From Anaerolineales bacterium (GTDB lineage: Bacteria > Chloroflexota > Anaerolineae > Anaerolineales > DRMV01): DNA of 15,814 nt. Made by a program: the position numbers and the translations under genes. Position 1 is the stretch's first letter; each line of letters opens with the position of its first letter. Below, piece by piece: positions 1 through 7,651 of the stretch. The notes beneath the pieces are model-generated. The model saw nothing but the letters and a program-made list of their open reading frames with translations. It ran no database searches and was not told the DNA's origin. The stretch lies in contig JALVOR010000139.1 of NCBI GenBank assembly GCA_027026295.1, positions 1-15,814 of the forward strand. Direction: 5' to 3'.

Positions 1-2769
1 GTCTTCCAGCAGCAGCCCCAACGCATCCCACGGGATGGCTTCGGGAGGCTCGAAGCCAACGACGCTCGCGGGCGTGAGTTGGCCTGTGTCCTGGTTGTAT
101 TGTGCCAGCAGCACGGCGTCGAAGCCGGTGATGTCGCGAATGATGGCGGTGAAGCGGTTGAGCGCTTGGGCGATGTCGGTCAGCGGCGGGTTGTTCTGCA
201 GGAAGCCCTGCAACCGCTGCAAGGCGTGGGCTTTGCGTTGCAGGTCGAGGTTTTCCTGGAACAGTTCGTGGGTGTGCAGCGCGTTGCCGAGGATGGCCGC
301 GATGTGTTGTGCCAGCAGGCGGGCGAAATGCCGCCGGGCGCCGGTGAAGTGGTTGGGCGAAGATGAGTGCAGGTGAATCACGCCCACCACGGTTTCGCGA
401 AAGCGCAGCGGGATGGAAAGCGACGAGCGCACGCCTTCGTGCGGCGGCGGGATGGTGGTGACGCGGTAGTCGTCCACTTCCTTGAGGCCGCCCTGGCGGA
501 TGGCTTCCTCATCCAGCGGGTGTATATGGGCGGTGCAAGGCCCGCCCGCATGGTGAAGCACCTGCCAGCCTGCATCTTCCTGCGGTTTTACAATCAGGGT
601 ATGGCCGCAATCGGCTTTGGTGAGGGCCGTGACCTGCTGATGCGCGTATTCGAGAAGTTGTTCCAGCGACGAAAAGGCGGCCAGTTCGCGGGTCAGGCGG
701 GTGAGGGTGCTCAGGCGCTCCACTTGCTCGCGCAGGGCTTCGTCGCTGCGGGAAAGCAGGCGGTCGCGTTCGAGGGCGATAGCCATTTGCGCTGCAGTGG
801 CAGCCGCAAGTTGCAGGTCGTTGCGGTCGAAATGTCCGATATTGGGGTGGCCGAGGATGAGTTCGCCGAGGCTTTCGCCGTGGGCTTGCAGGGGGACGAC
901 CAGCGCCGAGTGGACGTCGGGCAGAGATTCCAGGACATGTTGGTAACTCGCTGCCACGCGTTTGTCTGTCTGCACATCGCTGGAAAGGAAGGGGCGGGCG
1001 GTGCGGGTTACGGTGAGGTGGAAATCGGGCTGCTGGGCGTTGATGGTGCCGATGGCAATGACCCGGTCGGGGGTAATGCCGTAGAGCGAAGGCACATGGG
1101 GGGTAAGGGTGGTCTGTTCTTCGTCCAGCAGCAGCGCGGCGGCGTAGCGGGCATCTACCAGACGGGCCAGTTCGGGCAGTGAGAAGCGCAGCACCTCGTC
1201 TACATTTGCCGGCGAAGCCGTCAGGCTGGCGATGCGGCGCAGGGCTTCGGCGCGCTGGGCGCGCTCGCGGGCTTCCTGGAAGAGCACGGCGTTTTCCAGC
1301 AGCGGCACAACCTGGGCTGCCACCAGCGTAAGCACATGCAGGTCTTCGTCGGTGAAGGGGGTGCCGTCGGGTTTGTTGGCAGTTTGCAGGAAACCGAGGA
1401 AGCGTACGCCCGCCGTGAGGGGGTAAAGCACGCTGGCATGGATGCCAGCGGCGCGCGCGAGGTCGGCAAGCCCCAAAGTCTGCCATGTCGGGTCGTCGGG
1501 GGCTTCTGTGGTGACAATCGGTTCGCCGTTCAGGATGATGGCTTCTGCCTTGCTGCCGGCGGGAATGCGGGCGCGGTAATTTTCCACGAAGCCTTCGGGC
1601 AGGCCGACGAAGGGCCATTGGGCGGTCAGGGTGTGATGCACTTCGTCGTAGAGCAGAAAGCCGACCACTTGCGCCGAAGTCAGGGGGTGGATGTTCTCCA
1701 GAATACGCCCCACGAGTTCCCGGACATCTTTCAAGCCGCTGACTGCACTGGCGACATTGGCAAGGCTGCTGAGTTCCCGCAAGCGGTGCTGAAGTTCGCT
1801 GATTTGGCGGGCGTTGTATGCCGCGATGCCCACCTGCCCGGCAATCAGTTTCAGAAATTCCAGGTCGGGTTCAGCATACACGCCCGCGGTGAACGAGGCG
1901 GTTTCCAGCACGCCGACGACGTTGTCGTTGACGATCAGGGGCACGCCCATGTATGCCCGCACAGGGTAGCGGCGGCGGTTGAGGGGCAGCAGGGCGGGCG
2001 CTTCGGCGTCCAGGTCGGCAATGCGAAGCGGGCGTTTTTCCCGCACGATGTGGGCGGTTAAAGTTTCTTCGGTTGCGACGTCGCTTTCACCGGGGAGGAG
2101 GGCTTTTTCTTCAGCGCCTACGAAATAGTAAGGCTCCAGGCGCTGTTGGGTGCTGTTCCAGAAGGTGATAGAAATGACATCGGAAGGGAGGACGCGATCA
2201 ATGGCTTCGGCGATGGCTTGCAGGGCGTCGGGAAGGTTTTCGTGCGCGCTGGCGCTTTGTGCCATTTCGACGAAAACCTGCAGCGCTTCGAGGGTGGGTG
2301 TGTTGACTTGCTGGCCGGTTTCATCGGAAGGCAACAATTGCAGCGGGCGCAGGGCAACGATGGTGGCGAGTTCGTTGTAGTAGGGAATAGTGTAGGAAAC
2401 CGCTTCGACCGCGCGGGTGGCAAGGGTGAGGCGGGCCCGCCCCGGCACGGCGCACAGGCGCACGAATTCGTCGGCAGGGCGCAGGCGGTGGGTGAGATAT
2501 TCCAGCGAGGGCTGGTCGGTGGGCAGCAATCCGAACCATTCTCGCGCCCGGGCGTTGAGGTAGCGCACGCGCCCGCCGGAAAGCACCAGGATGACGGCTT
2601 CCTGGGCTTGCTCTTCCGAAGCCTTCAGAAATTCGGCAGGCAGGGGCGCGGTCAGCGCTGTGCCTTCCTGCGTTGCGGTTTCAGCCAGACGCGCGAAACC
2701 GCGGGCAAGCATGAGCAAACTCACACCTACCAGCGAAAGCACAATACCCCAGGCAACGATATGCAACAT
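1..2769 (-). CDS. Membrane-anchored PAS/multi-GAF sensor protein (partial, C-terminus beyond left edge)
   Basis: I translated this frame directly: it is open without a stop from the ATG at 2769 to base 1, giving at least 923 residues. Residues 3-24 form one hydrophobic membrane segment. Residues about 45-150 look PAS-like. Four GAF-type units follow at about 160-318, 319-500, 500-681 and 682-855, and a fifth starts near 856 and is cut by the edge. The units are joined by helical linkers such as LRELSSLANVASAVSGLKD and AEALRRIASLTASPANVDE. GAF domains bind small ligands or chromophores and usually feed a histidine kinase, cyclase or phosphatase; that output module, if present, lies outside the window. 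The start follows the response-regulator stop by 35 bases and has only a weak AGG upstream. The partnership with the response regulator is inferred from adjacency. I see no GAF chromophore cysteine that I could defend. Confidence 0.85.
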   Translation of the reverse strand, partial: MLHIVAWGIVLSLVGVSLLMLARGFARLAETATQEGTALTAPLPAEFLKASEEQAQEAVILVLSGGRVRYLNARAREWFGLLPTDQPSLEYLTHRLRPADEFVRLCAVPGRARLTLATRAVEAVSYTIPYYNELATIVALRPLQLLPSDETGQQVNTPTLEALQVFVEMAQSASAHENLPDALQAIAEAIDRVLPSDVISITFWNSTQQRLEPYYFVGAEEKALLPGESDVATEETLTAHIVREKRPLRIADLDAEAPALLPLNRRRYPVRAYMGVPLIVNDNVVGVLETASFTAGVYAEPDLEFLKLIAGQVGIAAYNARQISELQHRLRELSSLANVASAVSGLKDVRELVGRILENIHPLTSAQVVGFLLYDEVHHTLTAQWPFVGLPEGFVENYRARIPAGSKAEAIILNGEPIVTTEAPDDPTWQTLGLADLARAAGIHASVLYPLTAGVRFLGFLQTANKPDGTPFTDEDLHVLTLVAAQVVPLLENAVLFQEARERAQRAEALRRIASLTASPANVDEVLRFSLPELARLVDARYAAALLLDEEQTTLTPHVPSLYGITPDRVIAIGTINAQQPDFHLTVTRTARPFLSSDVQTDKRVAASYQHVLESLPDVHSALVVPLQAHGESLGELILGHPNIGHFDRNDLQLAAATAAQMAIALERDRLLSRSDEALREQVERLSTLTRLTRELAAFSSLEQLLEYAHQQVTALTKADCGHTLIVKPQEDAGWQVLHHAGGPCTAHIHPLDEEAIRQGGLKEVDDYRVTTIPPPHEGVRSSLSIPLRFRETVVGVIHLHSSSPNHFTGARRHFARLLAQHIAAILGNALHTHELFQENLDLQRKAHALQRLQGFLQNNPPLTDIAQALNRFTAIIRDITGFDAVLLAQYNQDTGQLTPASVVGFEPPEAIPWDALGLLLED

Positions 2770-2804
2770 AAGGAACCTGTTTGGGTCTCAATCGCCCGCT
2801 GTGG

Positions 2805-3704
2805 TTACCCCTCGCTGGCGGGGGAATCCTTGCGGCGGGCTTCTGCTGCCAGTTCGGTGATTTCACGGATGTCGGCGAACGTGTATTGGGAGGGCGAAAC
2901 GATGCCCATGGAAAGGGTCATCAGCGGCACCTGTTTCTGGGCGCCGTTTTCTTCCACGGTGATGTAGCCCTGTTCGCGATCCATGAAGTTGTAATGGCTT
3001 TGCACTTCTTCGGCGAAACGCTCTTTGAGGCGGGCGCGAATGGCGGGGGCGGCTTCCTCGGTGGTGATGAGCACGAAGTTTTCGTCGCCGGGGTGGCCGA
3101 TGAAGTCTTCGGGGGTGCCGAGTTCGTCCACGACTTCGTTGAGCAGCATGGCGGTGAAACGCAGCACGTCGTTGGCCGCCACGAAGCCATAGACCTCGCG
3201 AAAGGCGTCGTAGTAGTTGATGCGAATGTCCATCAACGCCCAGCCTTCCTTGCGGATGATGCGGCGCAGTTGTTCTTCGATGAGCCGCCCGGCAGGCAGG
3301 CCGGAGCGCGGGTCGGTGAGGCTTTCCCGCTCGGCGCGCCGAATGGCGTTTTGTACCCGCAGGCGCAGTTCTTCGATGTCGAAAGGCTTGGTGATGTAGT
3401 CGTCCGCGCCGAGTTCCAGCCCCTGCAGGCGGTCGCTGCGCTCATCCTTCTGGGTGAGGAAGATCACCGGAATGTGGCTGGTGCGGATGCTGGTGCGCAG
3501 GCGGCGGCAGACTTCGTAGCCGTCGATGTCCGGCAGCATGATGTCGAGCACGATGAGGTGCGGCATGCTCTGCCGGGTCTTTTCCAGCGCGTCGGAGCCT
3601 CGAGGGGCGATTTCCACCTCGTAGCCCTGGCTGGAAAAATAGATCTGGAGCATGTTGGCGATGTCGAGGTCGTCTTCGACTACTAAGATGCGAGCTTTAC
3701 TCAT
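2805..3704 (-). CDS. Response regulator with receiver domain and degenerate GGDEF domain
   Basis: The protein has 299 residues. Residues 3-120 are a full CheY-like receiver: acidic pocket D11/D12, phospho-acceptor D54 in LIVLDIMLPDIDGYE, switch T84 and K106 in TKPF. Residues about 128-290 look like a GGDEF-type cyclase fold, but where active enzymes have RxGGDEF this one reads GHPGDENF (203-210). It is therefore probably inactive as a diguanylate cyclase and may act as a binding or output scaffold. The start is the ATG at 3704 because GGGGAGGTAAG lies just upstream and residue 1 opens directly into the receiver strand; a longer in-frame start at 3764 would add 20 unrelated residues. The Shine-Dalgarno contains the stop codon of the upstream reductase gene, so the two are probably translationally coupled. 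The multi-GAF sensor gene begins 35 bases downstream and is a plausible partner. Confidence 0.9.
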   Translation of the reverse strand: MSKARILVVEDDLDIANMLQIYFSSQGYEVEIAPRGSDALEKTRQSMPHLIVLDIMLPDIDGYEVCRRLRTSIRTSHIPVIFLTQKDERSDRLQGLELGADDYITKPFDIEELRLRVQNAIRRAERESLTDPRSGLPAGRLIEEQLRRIIRKEGWALMDIRINYYDAFREVYGFVAANDVLRFTAMLLNEVVDELGTPEDFIGHPGDENFVLITTEEAAPAIRARLKERFAEEVQSHYNFMDREQGYITVEENGAQKQVPLMTLSMGIVSPSQYTFADIREITELAAEARRKDSPASEG

Positions 3705-3708
3705 AGAC

Positions 3709-4809
3709 TTACCTCCCCGCCCGCTGTGCCCGCCGCCGTTGGGCTGCAGCGCGCACTCGGGCAATGTGTTCTGCGGTCACCGGCTTTTCGAAAGACCGAA
3801 AACCGCTGAGGTGGAAACCGTGTTTGCCTGCAATATGTGCAATTTCTTCTACCCGAGACAGGGAAAGTTCCTTGCCCACGGTGTAATCTTCGAAGCGCCC
3901 TTCCAGGGCAAGCGCCATGGTCTCTGCCATGCAGGCGTAGGCTTTCCCTGGCGGGAAGCCGAAGTCAAAATGGAAATCGACCGGGCCGGGAACTTCGACC
4001 ATGCCGCCGTCGATGACGAGCACATCATCGCGCACGGCGGCGACTTGTGCCGAAACATCCCGCGGGCGGGCAACGTCGCACACCACGCTGCCCGGCTGGA
4101 GGTATTCCGGTTCGACCACGGCATCCAGCGCGCTGGTGACTGTCAGCACCAGTTGGGCGTGTTGCAGGTCGCGGATGTCGGTGCTGGTTTTGAGGCGCGC
4201 CTGCCCGCTGTAGGCGGCGATGTATTCCCGCACGGCATCCAATGCGTGTTGCCGCCTTCCAATTAAGTATACCTCACCTGCTTCCCGGGCAAGCAGCGCA
4301 GCGGATACTTTTCCGATGGCGCCGGTGGCGCCCACCACCGCGGCGGTGGCGTGTGCCATTTCGATGCCCATCTGCCGGGCGGCTTCCCGAATGGCATCGA
4401 CGGCAATGGCGACGGTGTAGGAATCGCCGGTGGTGACGGGGATATCCAGCGCTTTGGCAATGGTTACGCCGCCGTCGCCTACCACCGAGGTGAAAGCGCC
4501 CAGGCCGAGGATGTCTGCGCCCAGCCGCTCTGCCATGCGGCCGGTCTGGATGATTTTGCGGTAAACCGCCCGTTCGGGCAGTTCCAGCATGCGCCGCGGG
4601 GTGTAGGGGCAGGCGACGAACCAGCCTTTGATTTCCTTGCCCGTAGCCCGGGAGACAATGCCCGTGATTTCCGAGATATAGACCGGCGGGAAGAAGGTCG
4701 AAAAGAGGTCAATTTGCCGCTCGGTGAGCACACGCCCCAGAAGGGGAAACTTGCGGCTGACATCGCGTTTGGGGTCGATGGGGTGGATGATGAAAGCAAA
4801 AGAGTCCAT
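3709..4809 (-). CDS. Acyl-ACP reductase (AAR)-like NAD(P)H dehydrogenase
   Basis: This 366-residue protein resembles cyanobacterial long-chain acyl-ACP reductase, which makes fatty aldehydes from acyl-ACP, and COG5322 dehydrogenases. Matches recalled from the Synechococcus enzyme run along its length: RDVSRK (15-20), RATGKEIKG (54-62), LGAFTSVV (103-110), TTGDSYTV (126-133), the Rossmann loop VVGATGAIG (158-166), IDGGMVE (266-272) and YACMAETMALALEG (291-304). C293 in the last motif aligns with the catalytic cysteine (Cys294) that forms the acyl-thioester there. Reductase activity on acyl-ACP or acyl-CoA is inferred; the protein is a little longer than the roughly 340-residue cyanobacterial form and has an Arg/Ala-rich tail. 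The ATG at 4809 is the only usable start after an in-frame TAA, which is the stop of the beta-helix gene 24 bases upstream. I see no Shine-Dalgarno, so translation may depend on the upstream gene. Confidence 0.8.
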   Translation of the reverse strand: MDSFAFIIHPIDPKRDVSRKFPLLGRVLTERQIDLFSTFFPPVYISEITGIVSRATGKEIKGWFVACPYTPRRMLELPERAVYRKIIQTGRMAERLGADILGLGAFTSVVGDGGVTIAKALDIPVTTGDSYTVAIAVDAIREAARQMGIEMAHATAAVVGATGAIGKVSAALLAREAGEVYLIGRRQHALDAVREYIAAYSGQARLKTSTDIRDLQHAQLVLTVTSALDAVVEPEYLQPGSVVCDVARPRDVSAQVAAVRDDVLVIDGGMVEVPGPVDFHFDFGFPPGKAYACMAETMALALEGRFEDYTVGKELSLSRVEEIAHIAGKHGFHLSGFRSFEKPVTAEHIARVRAAAQRRRAQRAGR

Positions 4810-4833
4810 AGGGACGGTGTCGCTGTATGGGCG

Positions 4834-6117
4834 TTACCAGGAGTGCGAATTTTGTTCGCCGGGGCGAGGGTAAAGGCGCGGGTGACGGTGCCCGCCGCGC
4901 ATGTGGTGGTGGTCGCTTTCTTCGTAGGGCACATCTTTCATAATCACCCGCCGCTCGGGTGAGGCAGCCAGCACGACGTCCGACTCGATCATTCGGGCGG
5001 GGTAAATAATCAGGCCGGAGCCCAGGCGGCAGTTGTGTCCCACACAGCCGCCGAGCACCGGTCGGTTGGCGTCTTTCAGCATGCCGCGCCCGTCGCGCGC
5101 CTTGATTGGAGCGGAAATCAGGTTGAAATCGGTGAATGTTGAGCCTGCGCCAATGAAGGTGTTGCGTCCTACCACGCACATTTGCAAACAGGTGTTTTGC
5201 GCTACCATGCTGTTGTCCATCAGGGTGGTCATGAAGAGGGCAGCGCGAAAGGGCAGGAAAGCGCCGTCGCCCACCACGGAAAGCAGCAACTGGCAGCCCT
5301 GCGAAACGTTGACGTTGTCGCCAATGATGCAGTTGTCGATGACCGCGCCCGCACCGATGGTGACGTTGTCGCCGATGATGGTGGGGCCGTGGATGACGGC
5401 GGTGGGGTCAATGACCACATTGCGCCCGACTACCACCAGCGGTGAGGCCGAGAGCACCTGTTTACCCTCATACATGGCCGTTGCCAGAATCTTGAGTTTG
5501 AAGAAGGGGTCCTGGTTCAGCCGCGCCTCGAAGCGGGCCCCGCGGGCGAACACCCCGAAGATGACGTCGGCGACGAAAATGTGCACCCAACTGTCGATGG
5601 CGATCATCGCCCGCAGAGGCACCTGGAACACCAGGTCGCCTTGCTCGGTTGCCATGTAGGTGGGCACGTGGTAATAGCCGATTTCCCGTGCCAGCATGTC
5701 GATAACTACAGGTTCGGGTTCTTCGTTGGTTACCGTGCCGTTGGGGTAATACCACAAGTCGGCAAGATAGATATCGCCTTCTTTGGTATAGGAAACGGAG
5801 AGGGGGAGGGCGTGCTCGCGAAAAGCCGCGTCGTCAATGGAAAATGCCGCCCGGATGGCTCTGCCCCGCTTGCGTCCGGCTTCCAGGAAAGCCTGCAGGT
5901 AGAATTCGTCGAAGAAGAGGTTGTCGCGATAGACGATGGTTTCCTCGCGAATCGGGGGAAGGCGCTGGCCGGCGCGAATTTCGATTTCTCGCGAGGCGTA
6001 AGGGGTGAGGACGTCGCGCTGTGCCAGCCACAGCGGTTTGTTTTGAATGCGCAGGTCGCGGGCAGGCTCATTGAAAGGGGTAATGTGGCGGTCATCGTGC
6101 AAAATGATTTTGAGCAT
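4834..6117 (-). CDS. Left-handed beta-helix (hexapeptide-repeat) protein, GlmU-like, function unknown
   Basis: The protein has 427 residues. The N-terminal segment (MLKIILHDD, then TPFNEPARDLRIQNKPLWLAQRDVL at about 13-37) recalls the opening of GlmU-like sugar nucleotidyltransferases, but I see no clear nucleotide-binding loop. Residues about 228-385 carry hexapeptide repeats of the left-handed beta-helix type (VVVGRNVVIDPTAVIHGP, IIGDNVTIGAGAVIDNCIIG, VVGRNTFIGAGSTF), as in acyltransferases and nucleotidyltransferases. The C-terminus is unusual: a HHHMRGGHRHPR stretch at 403-414. It may be an acyl- or sugar-transferase-like enzyme or a scaffold; I cannot choose. The start is the ATG at 6117 with GAGAGGGG upstream; a longer in-frame start would add 23 poorly supported residues. 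It lies 16 bases after the upstream gene and 24 before the acyl-ACP-reductase-like gene, so it is probably in the same operon. Confidence 0.8.
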   Translation of the reverse strand: MLKIILHDDRHITPFNEPARDLRIQNKPLWLAQRDVLTPYASREIEIRAGQRLPPIREETIVYRDNLFFDEFYLQAFLEAGRKRGRAIRAAFSIDDAAFREHALPLSVSYTKEGDIYLADLWYYPNGTVTNEEPEPVVIDMLAREIGYYHVPTYMATEQGDLVFQVPLRAMIAIDSWVHIFVADVIFGVFARGARFEARLNQDPFFKLKILATAMYEGKQVLSASPLVVVGRNVVIDPTAVIHGPTIIGDNVTIGAGAVIDNCIIGDNVNVSQGCQLLLSVVGDGAFLPFRAALFMTTLMDNSMVAQNTCLQMCVVGRNTFIGAGSTFTDFNLISAPIKARDGRGMLKDANRPVLGGCVGHNCRLGSGLIIYPARMIESDVVLAASPERRVIMKDVPYEESDHHHMRGGHRHPRLYPRPGEQNSHSW

Positions 6118-6133
6118 GGGAAACCCCTCTCGA

Positions 6134-6694
6134 TCAGTGAAGCGGGCGCAGCGGGATGAACAGACTGACGCCCGGCGGTGGAGCATCCGGCTGGGGCTGA
6201 ATGGCGAACAGGTGCCCGCCGCTCAGCCAGTAAAGCGCTTCCTGCAGGAAACCGACCCACGGGGTGCAGTTCTGCGGGGGAAAATCAGCGGCGGCGAAGG
6301 GGCATGTGGAAGCCTGCCACAACGCTCCTGCCGGGTGGGGCAAGACTTCCACGGGCGAGGCAAACCAGCGGGAAGCCAGCACACCCAACCGCGCCAATCC
6401 GGCGGGCATTTTGCGGGGCCAGGGCAGAAAGCGGAAATCGACGTCGCGAAAGCCGGCTTCTTCGGCGCTGAGGGGCAGCGCCTGGCGTGCGAAAGCGCGT
6501 CCGACGCGCAATCCTGCTCCCAACCCTGCGTTGCGGCCATAATGCCTGCACAGCCAATCCAGCAAGCCTTCCCACGGTGTAGCAGCCTCGGCGGTATGCA
6601 GCCATGTCTTCCCTTCGGCACCCAGAATTTCTACCACGGCATGCCGCCATGCCGCCGGGGCAATTTCTTCCAGAGTGGGGGCGGTTTTCGTCAT
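6134..6694 (-). CDS. Hypothetical protein, possibly V4R-like
   Basis: The protein has 186 residues from the ATG at 6694; a TTG three codons earlier (6703) is an alternative start with GGA at a workable distance. I do not recognise it with certainty. It is soluble, with an N-terminal helical part, a glycine-rich stretch RNAGLGAGLRVGRAFARQ (54-71), a middle FRDVDFRFLPWPRKMPAGLA (82-101), and two cysteines (C131, C143) before TPWVGFLQEALYWLSGG (144-160). This arrangement recalls V4R domains, which bind small hydrophobic ligands and have a similar cysteine-flanked helix near the C-terminus, but the match is weak and from memory. The gene starts 12 bases after the alpha/beta hydrolase stop and ends 16 before the beta-helix gene, so it belongs to the same transcript. 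Confidence 0.65.
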   Translation of the reverse strand: MTKTAPTLEEIAPAAWRHAVVEILGAEGKTWLHTAEAATPWEGLLDWLCRHYGRNAGLGAGLRVGRAFARQALPLSAEEAGFRDVDFRFLPWPRKMPAGLARLGVLASRWFASPVEVLPHPAGALWQASTCPFAAADFPPQNCTPWVGFLQEALYWLSGGHLFAIQPQPDAPPPGVSLFIPLRPLH

Positions 6695-6705
6695 TGTTGT
6701 CAATG

Positions 6706-7521
6706 TCAGGTTTCCGGTGCTATGTTTTCGTCGATGGGGCGGTCATCCAGAAAGGCGTGCAATTGCTGCATGAAGCGCTGGGGCTGGTCGAGCATGATGA
6801 AGTGCCCCGCGTTTTTGTAGCGGGCAATCTGGGCGTGGGGCACGCCTTGTTTGAGGGGAAGCCATTGGTTGGGATGGACGATGACGTCCTTGTTGCCGTA
6901 CATGCCCATCACTGGCACTTTGATTTGGGGAAGGAAGGGGCGCAGGTCGGTGCGCCGCAGCGAGGCGATGCTGTAGAGGAAGGATTCCAGCGTGGTTTGC
7001 GAGAGGTCGCGGTTCATCATGTCATACCAGCGGGGGTCAGCGCATATCCAGCGCCCGGTGAGCCGCAGGCCCAGTTTGAGCAAAGACATCTGGTGATAGA
7101 CCAGGAAAGCGATGCTGTGGTACCCTGCCAGTTTGAGGGGGAGCGAGAGTGAAGAGCCCACGATGGGCGAGCCGATCACGACCACGCGGCTGACCCGCTG
7201 GGGGTATTGGATGGCGACACTGAGCGAGACCGTGCCGCCCATGCTGTGGCCGACCAACGGTGCCTGTATGATGCCCAACTGTTCCATGAACTGGTCGACC
7301 AGGCTGACGAAGTCGGCGACGTCGTAGGAATCACGTTTTTTGCCCGATTCACCAAAGCCCCAGAAATCCAGGGCGTAAGCGCGATAGTGCTCCTTCAGGT
7401 AGGCCAGGGTTTCCTGCCAGACGCCCCAGGAGCCCAACCATCCATGGAGAAGGATGACCGGCTTGCCGCGGCCAAAAACTTCGTAATGAACAACGCCTTG
7501 GTCGGTGGTGATTGACGACAC
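6706..7521 (-). CDS. Alpha/beta-hydrolase fold protein
   Basis: This 271-residue protein has the normal length and order of the soluble alpha/beta-hydrolase family. It shows the oxyanion motif HGWLG (26-30), nucleophile elbow GHSMGG with S93 (91-96), a probable acid D212 in GNKDV, and catalytic H240 in AGHF. The segment at about 123-185 (lid or cap) is hydrophobic and may shape a lipid or ester substrate pocket. There is no signal peptide, so it is probably cytoplasmic. The substrate cannot be read from sequence; esterase, lipase or thioesterase activities are possible. The start is a GTG at 7521 with GAGGCG just upstream; no ATG fits better. The next gene begins 12 bases after its stop. Confidence 0.88.
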   Translation of the reverse strand: MSSITTDQGVVHYEVFGRGKPVILLHGWLGSWGVWQETLAYLKEHYRAYALDFWGFGESGKKRDSYDVADFVSLVDQFMEQLGIIQAPLVGHSMGGTVSLSVAIQYPQRVSRVVVIGSPIVGSSLSLPLKLAGYHSIAFLVYHQMSLLKLGLRLTGRWICADPRWYDMMNRDLSQTTLESFLYSIASLRRTDLRPFLPQIKVPVMGMYGNKDVIVHPNQWLPLKQGVPHAQIARYKNAGHFIMLDQPQRFMQQLHAFLDDRPIDENIAPET

Positions 7522-7555
7522 GATACGCCTCGTTGCCAGAATGCAGGTCAGGCAA

Positions 7556-7580
7556 GGGCGAGGCTATCATTGCCTCGCCC
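7556..7580 (-). terminator. Hairpin between GTPase and hydrolase genes (possible terminator or attenuator)
   Basis: A perfect 9-bp inverted repeat (GGGCGAGGC / GCCTCGCCC) with a 7-base loop lies about 70 bases after the GTPase stop and 35 before the hydrolase start. Only TTG follows on the minus strand, so it lacks a real T-tract. It may therefore only reduce read-through, or protect a transcript end. Confidence 0.5.
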
Positions 7581-7651
7581 CACGTTGGCCTTGAGATTTT
7601 TCAGGGGTAATGTGCCGGAAGGCGGCGGCAGACACCGCTGCCCGGCGAGGC

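Noticed and set aside
509..1618. Minus-strand frame of 369 codons within the GAF gene
   Set aside because: It is Arg/Pro/Ala-rich frame-shifted sequence; the true frame, open from 2769 to the edge, encodes clear GAF units.
35..2967. Several long plus-strand open frames (for example 367-1182, 1336-2061, 2146-2967)
   Set aside because: They lie opposite the multi-GAF gene, have no family-like motifs or ribosome sites, and are explained by the GC-rich codon pattern of the minus-strand gene.
2781..3686. Plus-strand frame of 301 codons
   Set aside because: It is the complement of the response regulator, which has all receiver residues in the correct frame.
3709..4809. Plain shikimate dehydrogenase or other amino-acid dehydrogenase
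   Set aside because: The Rossmann loop alone would fit, but RDVSRK, LGAFTSVV and YACMAETMALALEG with the aligned cysteine match acyl-ACP reductase along the length.
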